64,000 nucleotides of DNA from Lysinibacter cavernae. Its GTDB lineage: Bacteria; Actinomycetota; Actinomycetes; Actinomycetales; Microbacteriaceae. The stretch's first letter is position 1; every line of letters begins with the position of its first letter. A program made the translations under genes and the position numbers. Shown in pieces: positions 1-8,665 of this stretch. The notes beneath the pieces are model-generated. The model was not told where the DNA came from and did no database searches. It saw nothing but the letters and a program-made list of their open reading frames with translations. Location of the stretch: positions 1,279,838 to 1,343,837 of the forward strand of contig NZ_JAAMOX010000001.1 in NCBI RefSeq assembly GCF_011758565.1, in the 5' to 3' direction.

Positions 1-2
1 TC

Positions 3-998
3 GGTTCAACGGTGGATGCCGCAGGCTCGGCCATCCCGTCGGCCCCCGCAAGCTCCGGCCTCAGCTTTATCGAGCTGAGCGAAGGCCTCAGCCACGAAAC
101 TCCGCAGCTGCTCAACGCCCTCGGATTTCAGGATGTTGGCCTGCACCGACGCAAAAACGTGTCACTGTGGACCCGCGACGGCGTCAACGTTGTGGTCAAC
201 CACGATCTTGTCGGCCCAGCGGCCATCGCCTCGCTTGGGGTTGACGTTCCAGATGTTGCTGCGGCAAGCCAACGCGCCGCGGCCCTCCACGCAGAGGTCA
301 CGCCTCGCGACGAGGCCGGCGACGAAGACAGCATGGCCGGCTTTGTCACGCCAGACGGGACAAAGCTCTTCTTCAGCGCGGATAAACGCCGCTGGCGCAG
401 CGAGTTTCCGCCCGCCCCAGAAGGGGATGCATCACAGACCGCTCCCACCCGGTTTGACGGCTTTGACCACATCGCGCTCATGCAACCGTGGCAGCGCGCT
501 GACGAGGCCGTCCTGTTCTACCGCAGCGTGCTTGGGCTGTCCGGAGCCGGAAGTCTCGACGTTCCCGGCGTGCGTGGCCTCGTGCAGAGTCGTACCCTCG
601 AATCACCAGGCTCCGCCATCCGCCTCGCCCTCAACGTGCCACCGGGCGAGCCAAACGTCGAAACCATTCTGCCGGTGCACTTTGCGCTCGCATGCACCAA
701 CCTCGTTGCAACGGTTCGCGAGCTCAAAGCCGCTGGTGTGCAGCTCCTCCCCATCCCCCGCAACTACTACGACGATCTGCAGGCCCGCTTCGATCTCACC
801 GACGAGGAGATCGAAACCTACCAATCGCTCGACATCCTCTTCGACCGGGATGCGAGCGGCAGCTTCCTGCAGGCCTACACGACCACCGGCGGCAACCTCT
901 TTATCGAACTGGTTGAGCGTCAAGACGGCTATACCGGCTACGGGGCGGCAAATGCCCCCGTTCGCATGGCCTCACAGCAGCGCCGCACAACGGCCTAA
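3..998 (+). CDS. 3-dehydroshikimate dehydratase, C-terminal HPPD-like part (5' partial)
   Basis: The reading frame is open to the left edge, so this is the 3' part of a larger gene; a GTG at 12 is only an internal possibility. The visible ~330 residues are a double vicinal-oxygen-chelate fold of the 4-hydroxyphenylpyruvate dioxygenase type. The metal triad is visible, counting from the GTG at 12: His153 in FDHIAL, His223 in VHFALAC and Glu299 in LFIELVE. In actinobacteria (C. glutamicum QsuB) and pseudomonads (QuiC1) this half is fused behind a dehydroshikimate dehydratase barrel that makes protocatechuate from 3-dehydroshikimate. The MHS-type transporter 30 nt downstream fits that reading. 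A stand-alone HPPD is the alternative; the first domain lies outside the window. Confidence 0.75.
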   Translation, partial: GSTVDAAGSAIPSAPASSGLSFIELSEGLSHETPQLLNALGFQDVGLHRRKNVSLWTRDGVNVVVNHDLVGPAAIASLGVDVPDVAAASQRAAALHAEVTPRDEAGDEDSMAGFVTPDGTKLFFSADKRRWRSEFPPAPEGDASQTAPTRFDGFDHIALMQPWQRADEAVLFYRSVLGLSGAGSLDVPGVRGLVQSRTLESPGSAIRLALNVPPGEPNVETILPVHFALACTNLVATVRELKAAGVQLLPIPRNYYDDLQARFDLTDEEIETYQSLDILFDRDASGSFLQAYTTTGGNLFIELVERQDGYTGYGAANAPVRMASQQRRTTA

Positions 999-1028
999 CT
1001 CAGCATGTCCAATTCACCGAAAGGATCA

Positions 1029-2369
1029 ATGATGACCCAACCAACCGTTTCCGTCGCCAATCCCAAAAAGGCGGCAATCGCTGCCTGGATCGGCAGCGCG
1101 CTCGAATACTACGACTTCTTTATCTACGGAACGGCGGCGGCCCTAGTCTTTAGCCGCGTCTTCTTCCCCGACTCGGACCCCTTGGTTGGCACGCTGCTTG
1201 CCCTCGCGACCTTCGGCGTTGGCTACCTTGCCCGCCCGCTCGGCGCGTTTGTGCTTGGTCACATGGGCGACACGATCGGCCGCAAGCGAGTGTTGGTCCT
1301 GACCGTGATGCTCATGGGCATCGCGACCGTGGTTGTTGGCTTCCTGCCAACCTACGAACAGGTTGGCATCCTTGCTCCGATCTTGCTCGTACTCATGCGA
1401 CTCATCCAAGGATTTTCCGCGGGTGGAGAGCAGGCAGGCGCAAACTCGTCATCGCTTGAGCACGCCCCGGCAAACCGCCGCGCGTTTGTCACAAGCTTCA
1501 CGCTCAGCGGAACGCAGGCAGGCCAAATTCTGGCCACGGCTGTCTTCATCCCCGTTGCACTTTTGCCTGAAGACCAGTTGCTTTCCTGGGGATGGCGCGT
1601 GCCATTCTGGCTCAGCGGGGTCGTCGTCGTTGTTGCGCTTGTCATCCGACGCACCCTTGATGAGACACCAGTCTTTACCGGCGAGATCGCCAGCAACGTC
1701 ATTACTGAGGGCCCACTCAAGGTACTGTTCCGCGACCACCTCGGCGCCGTCATCCGCGTGATCTGCTGCGCCGTTGTTGCTTCGGTCAGCACCATCTTCA
1801 CCGTCTACGCGCTGTCGTATGCGGTGAACACGGTAGGGCTCGACCGCACAACAATTCTGTGGGTTGGTGTGCTCTCGAACGTGATAGCCCTCGCCGCGAT
1901 CCCACTGTTTGCCTCGCTGTCGGACCGTATTGGCCGCAAGCCGGTCTTCCTGTTTGGAACCATAGGCAGCGCCGTGCTGATGTTTGGATACCTCTGGGCC
2001 ATCTCGGTCGGAAACTACCCGCTCATCTTCGTCTTTGGACTCGTCCTGTTCGGCTGCGTCTACAGCGCCATCAACGGCGTCTGGCCCGCGTTCTACGGCG
2101 AGATGTTCCCAACCTCGGTCCGCCTGTCAGGAACGGCAATCGGAACCCAAATTGGTTTTGCGATTGCAGGTTTCTCGCCGACCATCGCCGGTGCCATTGC
2201 CGGAGACGGCAACAACGCGTGGTTCCTTGTTGCGCTCTTTACCGCTGGCCTGTGCCTCATCAACGTGATCGCCGTGGCAACGGCACGCGAAACGCATAAG
2301 GTACCAATGTCACAGCTGGGTAAAGCGCCCGTCGAGCCCGCGCCGGCACGGGCCACCGCTTCGCGGTAG
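1029..2369 (+). CDS. MFS transporter, metabolite:H+ symporter (shikimate/dehydroshikimate-type)
   Basis: This is a 446-residue, 12-helix major facilitator of the MHS family (ShiA, benzoate and PcaK-like porters). It starts with the family signature AAWIGSALEYYDFFIYG, has the loop 2-3 motif GHMGDTIGRKR, the GFSAGGEQAGA segment in helix 4-5 and a second DRIGRKP in the central loop. The start at 1029 is chosen because GAAAGGA-like bases (1019-1025) sit just upstream; ATG 1032 is equally possible, and ATG 1005 has no ribosome site. It follows the QsuB-like gene by 30 nt, so uptake of shikimate, quinate or dehydroshikimate is inferred from context. Substrate is not readable from sequence. Confidence 0.85.
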   Translation: MMTQPTVSVANPKKAAIAAWIGSALEYYDFFIYGTAAALVFSRVFFPDSDPLVGTLLALATFGVGYLARPLGAFVLGHMGDTIGRKRVLVLTVMLMGIATVVVGFLPTYEQVGILAPILLVLMRLIQGFSAGGEQAGANSSSLEHAPANRRAFVTSFTLSGTQAGQILATAVFIPVALLPEDQLLSWGWRVPFWLSGVVVVVALVIRRTLDETPVFTGEIASNVITEGPLKVLFRDHLGAVIRVICCAVVASVSTIFTVYALSYAVNTVGLDRTTILWVGVLSNVIALAAIPLFASLSDRIGRKPVFLFGTIGSAVLMFGYLWAISVGNYPLIFVFGLVLFGCVYSAINGVWPAFYGEMFPTSVRLSGTAIGTQIGFAIAGFSPTIAGAIAGDGNNAWFLVALFTAGLCLINVIAVATARETHKVPMSQLGKAPVEPAPARATASR

Positions 2370-2552
2370 CCGCTCACAACGCAACCGCTGAGGATGTGGT
2401 GGGGGCCGCAAGCCGGTTCCCACCCGCATCCGTCAGCCACCGGCTCCCGCCCGTCCTGCGGCACTGCTGCTAGCCTGATGCGGGAGCCCGAAGGGCTTGC
2501 ATACCCGTCACGACCCGTCCCATTCGTCAGCTGCATCGAACGGAAAATCTCA

Positions 2553-3233
2553 ATGGCTGAGCACGCGCTAGAACAACAGGTCGCTGACCCCCGCCGCCGA
2601 CGCGATGCCGAACGCACACAGGCCGATATTCTCCGCGTTGCAACGCAGGAATTTGCCGACGTCGGATTTGCCGGGGCCAGGGTCGACGAGATCGCCAAGA
2701 AGACGCAAACGGCAAAGCGGATGATCTACTACTACTTCGGCTCAAAAGAGGGCCTCTACCTCCGCGTCATGGAGATTGCCTACGAAACGGTCCGCAACGG
2801 CGAGCGCGACCTCGACATGTCAGATTTGCCTCCGGCCGACGGGCTCCGCAAGCTCGCCGAGTTCACCTACGATCACCACACCTCTCACCGCGACTTTATT
2901 CGTTTGGTGAGCATCGAGAACATCCACAGGGCCGAGCACATTGCCAATTCCGAGACGATCCCCGACCTCAACCAGGTTGCGGTAGAGACGCTCTCTGATT
3001 TGCTCACGCGAGGGCAGCGGGCCGGCATCTTCCGGTCTGATCTTGATGCACTCGACGTGCACATGATGATCAGCGCCTATTCATTTTTCCACGTGGCTAA
3101 CCGGTACACGTTCCGTACGATTTTTGGCAGGGACCTGCTTGAACAAGGGCGCCACGAACACTACCGGACCCTCATCGGCGATATGGTGGTTGCTGCCGTG
3201 ACCGACCTGGCCGCGGATTCGCCTGTCAACTAG
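2553..3233 (+). CDS. TetR/AcrR family transcriptional regulator
   Basis: A 226-residue TetR-type repressor. Residues ~20-65 form the DNA-binding domain with the typical run AKKTQTAKRMIYYYFGSKEGLY, and the remaining helices are the ligand-binding half with FIRLVSIEN typical of the TetR_C subgroup seen with aromatic-acid genes. ATG 2553 was chosen because it gives the normal family length; upstream in-frame codons look non-coding. It lies 183 nt downstream of the MHS transporter on the same strand and is the probable local regulator of the dehydroshikimate genes, which is inference from position. The effector is unknown. Confidence 0.85.
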   Translation: MAEHALEQQVADPRRRRDAERTQADILRVATQEFADVGFAGARVDEIAKKTQTAKRMIYYYFGSKEGLYLRVMEIAYETVRNGERDLDMSDLPPADGLRKLAEFTYDHHTSHRDFIRLVSIENIHRAEHIANSETIPDLNQVAVETLSDLLTRGQRAGIFRSDLDALDVHMMISAYSFFHVANRYTFRTIFGRDLLEQGRHEHYRTLIGDMVVAAVTDLAADSPVN

Positions 3234-3283
3234 CAAAGCGCGCGCCTTCAGTCTGATCGCATTTCCCCGATTGACACGGCGCG

Positions 3284-3289
3284 TAGACT
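3284..3289 (+). promoter_or_regulatory. -10 hexamer of a leaderless promoter
   Basis: TAGACT is followed by exactly six bases and then ATG 3296, so transcription would start on the start codon. The same geometry recurs before several other genes of this window. Confidence 0.55.
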
Positions 3290-3295
3290 GGATAC

Positions 3296-3514
3296 ATGGC
3301 CGGAGCACTCACGTTTCTCATGTTCGCAGGCATCTTTGCGCTCGTGCTCACCGGCTGCATGCTGCTCGCCGCCCGCGCCAGACGGCGCGGGATCTCAGGC
3401 CATCTCCTCGGCGTTGTGCAGGAGATCTACCACCCAACGGCGTTTGAGTCTCAGCACGAGGTCGAGTCTCAAGAAGAACGACTTGCGACCAAACCCGCGC
3501 CAAGCGACACGTAG
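3296..3514 (+). CDS. small single-pass membrane protein
   Basis: A 72-residue protein with one N-terminal membrane helix (about residues 5-25, including a cysteine in LTGCMLLAAR), followed by arginines and a hydrophilic acidic tail. The topology suggests an outside N-terminus and a cytoplasmic C-terminal tail. There is no Shine-Dalgarno; the leaderless -10 at 3284 supports the start. A three-residue motif search by eye gives no family. It lies 35 nt upstream of another small membrane protein on the same strand and may be co-transcribed. Function unknown. Confidence 0.6.
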   Translation: MAGALTFLMFAGIFALVLTGCMLLAARARRRGISGHLLGVVQEIYHPTAFESQHEVESQEERLATKPAPSDT

Positions 3515-3549
3515 TATCCGCTCAAAACGCCTCCTCACGAAAGGCCAAC

Positions 3550-3966
3550 ATGCGATCCCCAAAACTTGCCGTGTACGTTGCCCGTTCACTCGCTATCGCG
3601 GTCGGCCTTGTTGCGTTCATGGGCCTCTTTGTTGAGGATTCCCACATTTGGGCGGTGTTCAACGTTGATGTTCCCCTCGACCTCACCAGAATCGGCCTGA
3701 CTGCTGTCCTCATCTACGGCGGCTTCATGGCCCGCACGGTTCGAGGCATCCGAAACAGCCTGTCGGTCGCCGGTGGCGTCTACCTGGCTATTGGGTTGCT
3801 CTCAGCGCTGAGTGACACATTCTTTGGGCTGCTCCCCCACGGCCAGGTGCCGATTGGCATCGTGCTCCAGCTCATCGCTGGCGCGACGTGTTTACTGACC
3901 GTCCGGGCCACCGCAAGGGCGACAGACGCCGAACTCCCGTACCCTGACGAGCAGGGTCCTGCTTAG
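3550..3966 (+). CDS. four-helix integral membrane protein, unknown
   Basis: A 138-residue hydrophobic protein with four predicted membrane segments (about residues 9-28, 45-63, 75-97 and 101-120) and a charged tail. GAAAGG bases about 7 nt upstream of ATG support the start. Its stop codon overlaps the stop of the convergent gene on the other strand: the four bases at 3963-3966 serve both. It has the general shape of small DUF4383-like membrane proteins of actinobacteria, but no diagnostic motif was found, so the family is left open. Confidence 0.65.
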   Translation: MRSPKLAVYVARSLAIAVGLVAFMGLFVEDSHIWAVFNVDVPLDLTRIGLTAVLIYGGFMARTVRGIRNSLSVAGGVYLAIGLLSALSDTFFGLLPHGQVPIGIVLQLIAGATCLLTVRATARATDAELPYPDEQGPA

Positions 3967-4217
3967 CCTTCCCATTCGACAACGCGCAGCAACGCCGACG
4001 GCAGCGAGGGAAGGTTATGGGCCTCGCCCGTTCCGTGGAGCCTCGTCACGTCGTAGCCCTCAGCCGTCTTCAGGAGTCGCGCGAGTGGATGTTCTGAGCC
4101 GTGCACGATCCAGCCCCCGCCGGTGCTCGCTATCCGGAAGACCGTGTCTTCGTGGTTGAACTCGACCGTGCCAAAGCTTGGGAGCTCAACGGACTCAATT
4201 TGTGGTGTTGGTTTCAT
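3963..4217 (-). CDS. hypothetical protein, 84 aa
   Basis: A small soluble protein with beta-rich character (ELPSFGTVEF, FRIASTGGGWIVHG) and no membrane segment. ATG 4217 is preferred over longer frames because AAGGGG sits at the right distance upstream. It lies 107 nt beyond the stop of the exported protein gene on the same strand, so it may be the last gene of the Zur-box operon, but that is weak. No family was recognised. Confidence 0.55.
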   Translation of the reverse strand: MKPTPQIESVELPSFGTVEFNHEDTVFRIASTGGGWIVHGSEHPLARLLKTAEGYDVTRLHGTGEAHNLPSLPSALLRVVEWEG

Positions 4218-4324
4218 CTCTGATGCCCCTTCCCCGTGTGTGGGCAAGGATACGCCTGTCGCACGAAGATTGGGAGGGGTTGAGGTGGGGTCCTGCGTGT
4301 GGTGTGCATCGTTGTTAGCCAGGT

Positions 4325-5425
4325 TCATCCACGGTGCGGCTCTGCGCACCACGACACGGCTGTTGCGCTGATCGAACGCACCGAGGTCCCATCTGCCGCT
4401 ATGACCACGTAGCTCGTTGCCGCATCTGCTGCGCTCGGCTCACCAGGAACACGAGGCTCAAGTCGGACGGCCGCAAATTGCCCGTTTGCCGATGGACAGA
4501 CGGCGGCTATCCGTAGGGCTTCATCCGCGGGCGTGTAAACGATCTGCCCAGCCCCGTTCACAACCCGATTGTCAATGCTCTCGAGCGCAGTCCCCGCCGG
4601 CCCACGGGTTTCGGGTGGAGCCTCCGTTGTTCTGGGTTTCGCATCCGGCACTGCGTCCTCTGAACTCGCGACTCGCTCGGCCGCGAGCGTGTTCGTCGTT
4701 GAGATTCCCCATCGCTCGGGGACAGCAGAGCTATCCGCTGCTACGGGCGTCACATCAAATTCAAGCCGGGCTTCAACCGGGTCAAAGACCAACGCCGACA
4801 CCCAGCCCCGAACAGGAAGCCGCACTGTGTTCGGCGGCGAGCCATCGAGGGGTGCGATGATCAACGCGCTTCCCCCTTCTGGTGACGGCGAGACGATGGC
4901 GGCGGCGGCAGTTCCGAGGTCGAGTAAGGCCGTGATCTCAGCGCCGGGGTCTGGCACGAGTGAACGGATAACGGTTTCGGCTCGAACGTCATGAGCGGAT
5001 GTTTGAAGAATGTCTATCCCGCCATCGCCCGGCTGGGCGAACAGCAGATTTCCGTCTGCCGTCGTGACGCTTGCGGCCCAGTCGGCAGTTGCTGGAGTCG
5101 AGACCCCGCGAACGCCGGCGGCCACAATCCGATACTCCTGCCGGAACCGAAGCAACTGGGTCAGCTCGATTACCAACGTTGAGCCCTCGACGCTCGCACG
5201 AAACTCAGCTGGAGGATCAAGGACAACGCCCTCCGCTGAGGAATCAGAAAGCGCCTGGTTGCCGGTGAGTAGGATGCGCTGTCCCTGCAGCTGCGTCAGG
5301 GCCTCGGAATCGAAGCTAATGCCCTGCTGTTGCGGCCCTCGCGACATCGAGGTTGCCCCTGCCACCATCGTCAACAGCAGCAACGCACCAACAACGGCCG
5401 CGACCGTACGCGAAAAACTACTCAT
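4325..5425 (-). CDS. exported or membrane-anchored protein of the Zur-box cluster
   Basis: A 366-residue protein with a short basic N-terminus and one hydrophobic segment at about residues 7-27 (signal peptide or anchor; no lipobox cysteine). The following ~90 residues resemble an Ig-like fold of surface proteins (LVIELTQLLRFRQEYRIVAAGVRG), and the rest looks like a beta-propeller-like exported domain rich in D, P and T. Its start overlaps the YcgQ-like gene by 8 nt, so it is translationally coupled to it. A role outside the membrane in zinc handling is inferred from operon membership only. Confidence 0.65.
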   Translation of the reverse strand: MSSFSRTVAAVVGALLLLTMVAGATSMSRGPQQQGISFDSEALTQLQGQRILLTGNQALSDSSAEGVVLDPPAEFRASVEGSTLVIELTQLLRFRQEYRIVAAGVRGVSTPATADWAASVTTADGNLLFAQPGDGGIDILQTSAHDVRAETVIRSLVPDPGAEITALLDLGTAAAAIVSPSPEGGSALIIAPLDGSPPNTVRLPVRGWVSALVFDPVEARLEFDVTPVAADSSAVPERWGISTTNTLAAERVASSEDAVPDAKPRTTEAPPETRGPAGTALESIDNRVVNGAGQIVYTPADEALRIAAVCPSANGQFAAVRLEPRVPGEPSAADAATSYVVIAADGTSVRSISATAVSWCAEPHRG

Positions 5426-6251
5426 ATTCGTAGGGCTCCTGAGGCTCTTCGATCATTTCGATCGCTGTTGGTGAAACGACGAGGGCGGTGAGGCTTGAGC
5501 CGCCCGGGTTCGCAACCAGCGTCCCCTGCACGGTCACCCAATCGCCGTCAGCGAGCGGTTCCCACTGGGCGCCAGCCTGCCAGCCCGGCGCACGGACCGG
5601 CACCCCAACCGGTTGCGCATCAACGGCGCAGCACGCGATCACAAAGCGAGTGACAAAGAGGATGTTGTTGTCGTTGGCGTCTGCGGTCACAAAGCCGGTC
5701 ACCACAACCGGTTCACCAACGAGCGACCGCACGTCTGTCGTGTGACGGATGAGCGACCCGAGCTCGTGTGTGTTCAGCGAGGCTACGGCTCCGGGTTCGA
5801 CGGCCATGGACGATTTCCCAGTGGCGCTTCCGCCGCCAGCGAGGCCGTCGACTGTCGTTCGGGTGCTGAGCGTTGCCGGCGGAACAACGAGCATTCCCGC
5901 GGCGACAACAACGCAGGTCAGGATGCCGATCGTGCGTCCGGCAGCGGCTAGCCAAGTTCGTGCGCCGGAATCGGTCTGATGTTCGTGATCGTGATCGTGT
6001 TCGTGGCCATCCTCGCCCGTACTCGCGGCGTTCCTCCCGAATCTCAGTATGACGGCGAGCATCCCGACCACAACCCCGATACCGGCCATGGCCGACGCAA
6101 ACACCGTGTAGCGGGGGTGGATATAGAGTTGCAGCTGCCCGGTGCCCGCGAGGGTTACGATGCTTCCGCACACCACGAGGAGCAGCAAAACCAGCCCCCA
6201 TTCGCGAGGCTTCCACACTGGGCGCGAAGCACGGGAACGCTTAGGCAACAC
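5418..6251 (-). CDS. TIGR03943/YcgQ family membrane protein
   Basis: A 277-residue protein with two N-terminal helices, a histidine-rich cytoplasmic loop (HEHDHDHEH at about residues 84-92), a third helix and a conserved C-terminal domain containing RFVIACCAVDAQPVGVPV. That Cys-Cys motif and the loop are hallmarks of the YcgQ/DUF1980 partner of YraQ-type permeases. The start is a GTG at 6251 overlapping the permease stop by 11 nt, so the two are coupled. Metal, most likely zinc, transport together with the permease is a family-level inference strengthened by the Zur-like box upstream. Confidence 0.85.
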   Translation of the reverse strand: MLPKRSRASRPVWKPREWGLVLLLLVVCGSIVTLAGTGQLQLYIHPRYTVFASAMAGIGVVVGMLAVILRFGRNAASTGEDGHEHDHDHEHQTDSGARTWLAAAGRTIGILTCVVVAAGMLVVPPATLSTRTTVDGLAGGGSATGKSSMAVEPGAVASLNTHELGSLIRHTTDVRSLVGEPVVVTGFVTADANDNNILFVTRFVIACCAVDAQPVGVPVRAPGWQAGAQWEPLADGDWVTVQGTLVANPGGSSLTALVVSPTAIEMIEEPQEPYEYE

Positions 6252-7137
6252 TGTTGATCACCAGCCCGACGCATGCCGCCCCAAGCGCGGCAAGCCCAGT
6301 CATCAGCAGCAGCGCTTTGGCGGTAAACGTGGTTTTGAGCAGAGCAAGCATCTTGATGTCGATCATGGCTCCAAACACAAGGAACACGGCAAGCCCGCCA
6401 GGCAAGAAGGTTGAGCCGAACGACAGTGCAAAAAAGGCATCAACGTTTGAGCACACCGCGATACAGAAAGCGAGCACGAGCATCACGAGCACCGAGAGCA
6501 CCGGATGCCCACCAACAGCGGCGAGGGCTTGCTGCGGCACAAATGCCTGAATGGCCCCGGCGATAGTTGCGCCGATGATCACTGCCGGCAGCATGATTCC
6601 ACACTCAGCGGTGAACTGCGAGATTGCGCGCCTCCAGCGGTTACGACCAATGAGCGGCGGCGTTCCTACCTCGCAGCGCGCAGCGAACGATGGGACAAGA
6701 AGCGTTTCTGGATTGGCATGCTTGCTCAAGACCCAACCGATGAGGTTTGCGATCAGAAAGCCGCCGACGATTCGGCCGATGAGGATTCCCCCGTCCCAGC
6801 CAAACGCCTGATACGTCGTGACGATGACGATGGGATTCAGAATGGGTGCGGCAAGGAGAAACGTCGCGGATTCCGGCACCGTGAGCCCCTTGAGCATCAG
6901 CCCCCTCGCAAGCGGAACGTTGCCACATTCGCAAACGGGGAAGAGCATCCCAACGAGCGAGAGCACCGCCCTTCGCTGGACGGGTCGCTTTGGCAGGATG
7001 CGGTGGATAAGCGAGTCGGGCACCCAATTTTGGATGCCAACCGATACGAGCACGCCGAGGACAACAAAGGGCACCGATTCGTAGACCACGCTCAGGGTGA
7101 GGGTGAGCAGGTCGCCGAGGATTGGGCTCACATTCAT
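6241..7137 (-). CDS. YraQ/YcgR family permease (UPF0718)
   Basis: A 298-residue permease with 8-10 membrane helices arranged as two related halves. The first half holds the signature PVCECGNVPLARGLMLKG followed by FLLAAPILNPIVI; the second half repeats a PAVIIGATIAGAIQAF and FCIAVCSNVDAFFA pattern. These cysteine-bearing motifs define the family that partners with YcgQ. No Shine-Dalgarno precedes ATG 7137; instead it overlaps the stop of a 13-codon ORF as ATGA, so translation is probably coupled. The cluster order permease-YcgQ-exported protein and the Zur-like box suggest zinc-responsive metal transport. The direction of transport is not known. Confidence 0.85.
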   Translation of the reverse strand: MNVSPILGDLLTLTLSVVYESVPFVVLGVLVSVGIQNWVPDSLIHRILPKRPVQRRAVLSLVGMLFPVCECGNVPLARGLMLKGLTVPESATFLLAAPILNPIVIVTTYQAFGWDGGILIGRIVGGFLIANLIGWVLSKHANPETLLVPSFAARCEVGTPPLIGRNRWRRAISQFTAECGIMLPAVIIGATIAGAIQAFVPQQALAAVGGHPVLSVLVMLVLAFCIAVCSNVDAFFALSFGSTFLPGGLAVFLVFGAMIDIKMLALLKTTFTAKALLLMTGLAALGAACVGLVINSVA

Positions 7138-7175
7138 CGCGCGCTACGCGACGAACGAGTTGGGCACGTATTCAT
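7134..7175 (-). CDS. 13-codon leader ORF coupled to the permease
   Basis: ATG 7175 is preceded by GAAGGA at ideal spacing, and the frame encodes MNTCPTRSSRSAR before a TGA that overlaps the permease ATG. The permease itself lacks a ribosome site, so the mini-ORF could deliver ribosomes to it. Expression of the peptide is not proven. Confidence 0.45.
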   Translation of the reverse strand: MNTCPTRSSRSAR

Positions 7176-7203
7176 TGGTTCCTTCAAGAATCAGCAGCAT
7201 TAA

Positions 7204-7218
7204 CGATAATGATTCTCA
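7204..7218 (-). promoter_or_regulatory. Zur-like (Fur-family) operator
   Basis: The 15 bases CGATAATGATTCTCA form an imperfect dyad close to the actinobacterial Zur box (TGAxAATGATTxTCA). The site lies 29 nt upstream of the leader ORF and 67 nt upstream of the permease ATG, where it could repress the metal-transport operon when zinc is plentiful. A ctaB promoter on the other side could also be affected. Confidence 0.6.
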
Positions 7219-7320
7219 CATAGAATAAGCCTCGGCGCACAACGGCTCGCTCAATTGGTCACGAGCGATGCGCAGGGGTATCCTAGTACCTGGCCCACTC
7301 TCGATCGGAGTTCTTTTCGT

Positions 7321-8280
7321 ATGTCCTCTCGCGGATCTTCTTTTGTCTCGACCGAGGGAGACGGAACCGACGGGGCGATTGCAGGACGGGCCGACAGCGA
7401 ATCCCTTCGCGACAAAATCACTCGATATTACTCACTGACCAAGCCAGGCGTTCTCTACGGCAACGTACTCACCGCGGCGGCAGGATTCCTCCTCGCAAGC
7501 CGAGGTTCGGTCGACACGCTCCTCTTCCTCATCCTCGTCATCGGCACAACGCTGGTCATCGCATCGGCAACCGTACTCAACAACGTGCTCGACCGCGATA
7601 TTGACCAAGAGATGGAGCGCACCAAAAAACGGGCAACCGTTACCGGCCGCATCGGCGCCCGAAACGCAACAATCTTCTCGATCATCCTTGGCGTCACCGG
7701 CATGGCAATGCTCATCCTCTGGACCAATTGGCTCGTCGTCGCGGTTGGTCTTGGCGGATTCATCACCTACGTTGTGCTCTACGGCATGCTGTCGAAGCGC
7801 ATGTCGATTCACGGCACACTTGTTGGCAGCATTTCCGGAGCCGCCCCGATCCTCGCCGGCTATGTAGGTGTTACCGGCAGCATCGACGCCGCTGCCATCA
7901 TTGCGTTCCTTGCCATGTTCTTCTGGCAGATGCCCGAGTTCTTCTCGATTTCTATCTACCGTCACGACGAATACGAACGCGCGGGCGTTCCCGTCATCTC
8001 GGTGGTTCGCGGCATCCAGCACACAAAGATTCAAATCTTTGTATACACGGTCCTGTTTGTTGTAAGCACCCTACTCCTCCAGCCGTTTGGCTACGTTGGA
8101 TGGGTCTACACGGCCGTCATGGGAGCACTTGGCGTCTACTGGATCGCGATTGGCATCGTTGGACTCAGCCCCTCAAGCAAAGAAGCCGACGAGCACTGGG
8201 CACGCAAGATGTTCCGCTTTTCGCTCGTCATGGTACTCGCACTGTGCCTGATGGTCTCCATCGGGCCAATACTCCCCTAA
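7321..8280 (+). CDS. ctaB: protoheme IX farnesyltransferase (heme O synthase)
   Basis: A 319-residue UbiA-superfamily enzyme that adds a farnesyl group to heme b, making heme O for aa3-type cytochrome oxidase. After a ~35-residue polar tail come TKPGVLYGNVLTAAAGF, the prenyl-diphosphate/Mg motif NNVLDRDIDQEMERTKKR (around residue 87) and the second motif YRHDEYERAGVPV, with nine membrane helices in the usual pattern. ATG 7321 has GGAG about 10 nt upstream; the longer frame from 7255 is not needed. In actinobacteria ctaB often sits beside ctaA or transketolase genes; neither is near here. Confident. Confidence 0.93.
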   Translation: MSSRGSSFVSTEGDGTDGAIAGRADSESLRDKITRYYSLTKPGVLYGNVLTAAAGFLLASRGSVDTLLFLILVIGTTLVIASATVLNNVLDRDIDQEMERTKKRATVTGRIGARNATIFSIILGVTGMAMLILWTNWLVVAVGLGGFITYVVLYGMLSKRMSIHGTLVGSISGAAPILAGYVGVTGSIDAAAIIAFLAMFFWQMPEFFSISIYRHDEYERAGVPVISVVRGIQHTKIQIFVYTVLFVVSTLLLQPFGYVGWVYTAVMGALGVYWIAIGIVGLSPSSKEADEHWARKMFRFSLVMVLALCLMVSIGPILP

Positions 8281-8496
8281 CTCCACGCAACCGTCGCAGC
8301 CCTGCTGAGGGCGATATGCGGGCAACGCAGACCTCCATTGAGGGCAACGCATACACAAGTCGCGGCGTGCTCGCGCTTTTTGCGTTCCGGCGCACGCAAA
8401 CGCGCGCGCCGGAACGTCGATCACCCATGCCCGCGATGGGATCACGCAGCAGCCTCACCACCACAGGACAATCAGCCGACCGCCACCACGCGGCAC

Positions 8497-8524
8497 CGAG
8501 CACTGAGCACTGAGCACTGAGCAA
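8497..8524. repeat. four tandem heptamers (TGAGCAC)
   Basis: The units are CGAGCAC, TGAGCAC, TGAGCAC and TGAGCAA, end to end with no spacers. It is another heptanucleotide array, much shorter than the one at 36336. Confidence 0.8.
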
Positions 8525-8665
8525 GTCAACGCTTAATCTGCTAACGTTTCCATCGAGAGATGCTGCACAATGCACCATGAGCTAGCGGTGGCGTTCTCCG
8601 CAGCCCAAGACCCCTACAACTTGGGCAGCGTGAAGCGACGGTGATCCCTATCATCGAAGCTCTGC

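Noticed and set aside
7146-7200. 18-codon frame from ATG 7200 in the permease frame
   Set aside because: It ends with TAG before the permease and has no Shine-Dalgarno; kept only as a comment in the leader-ORF finding.
8228-8578. 116-codon minus-strand frame after ctaB
   Set aside because: Overlaps the ctaB end, lacks a ribosome site and has no recognisable domain.
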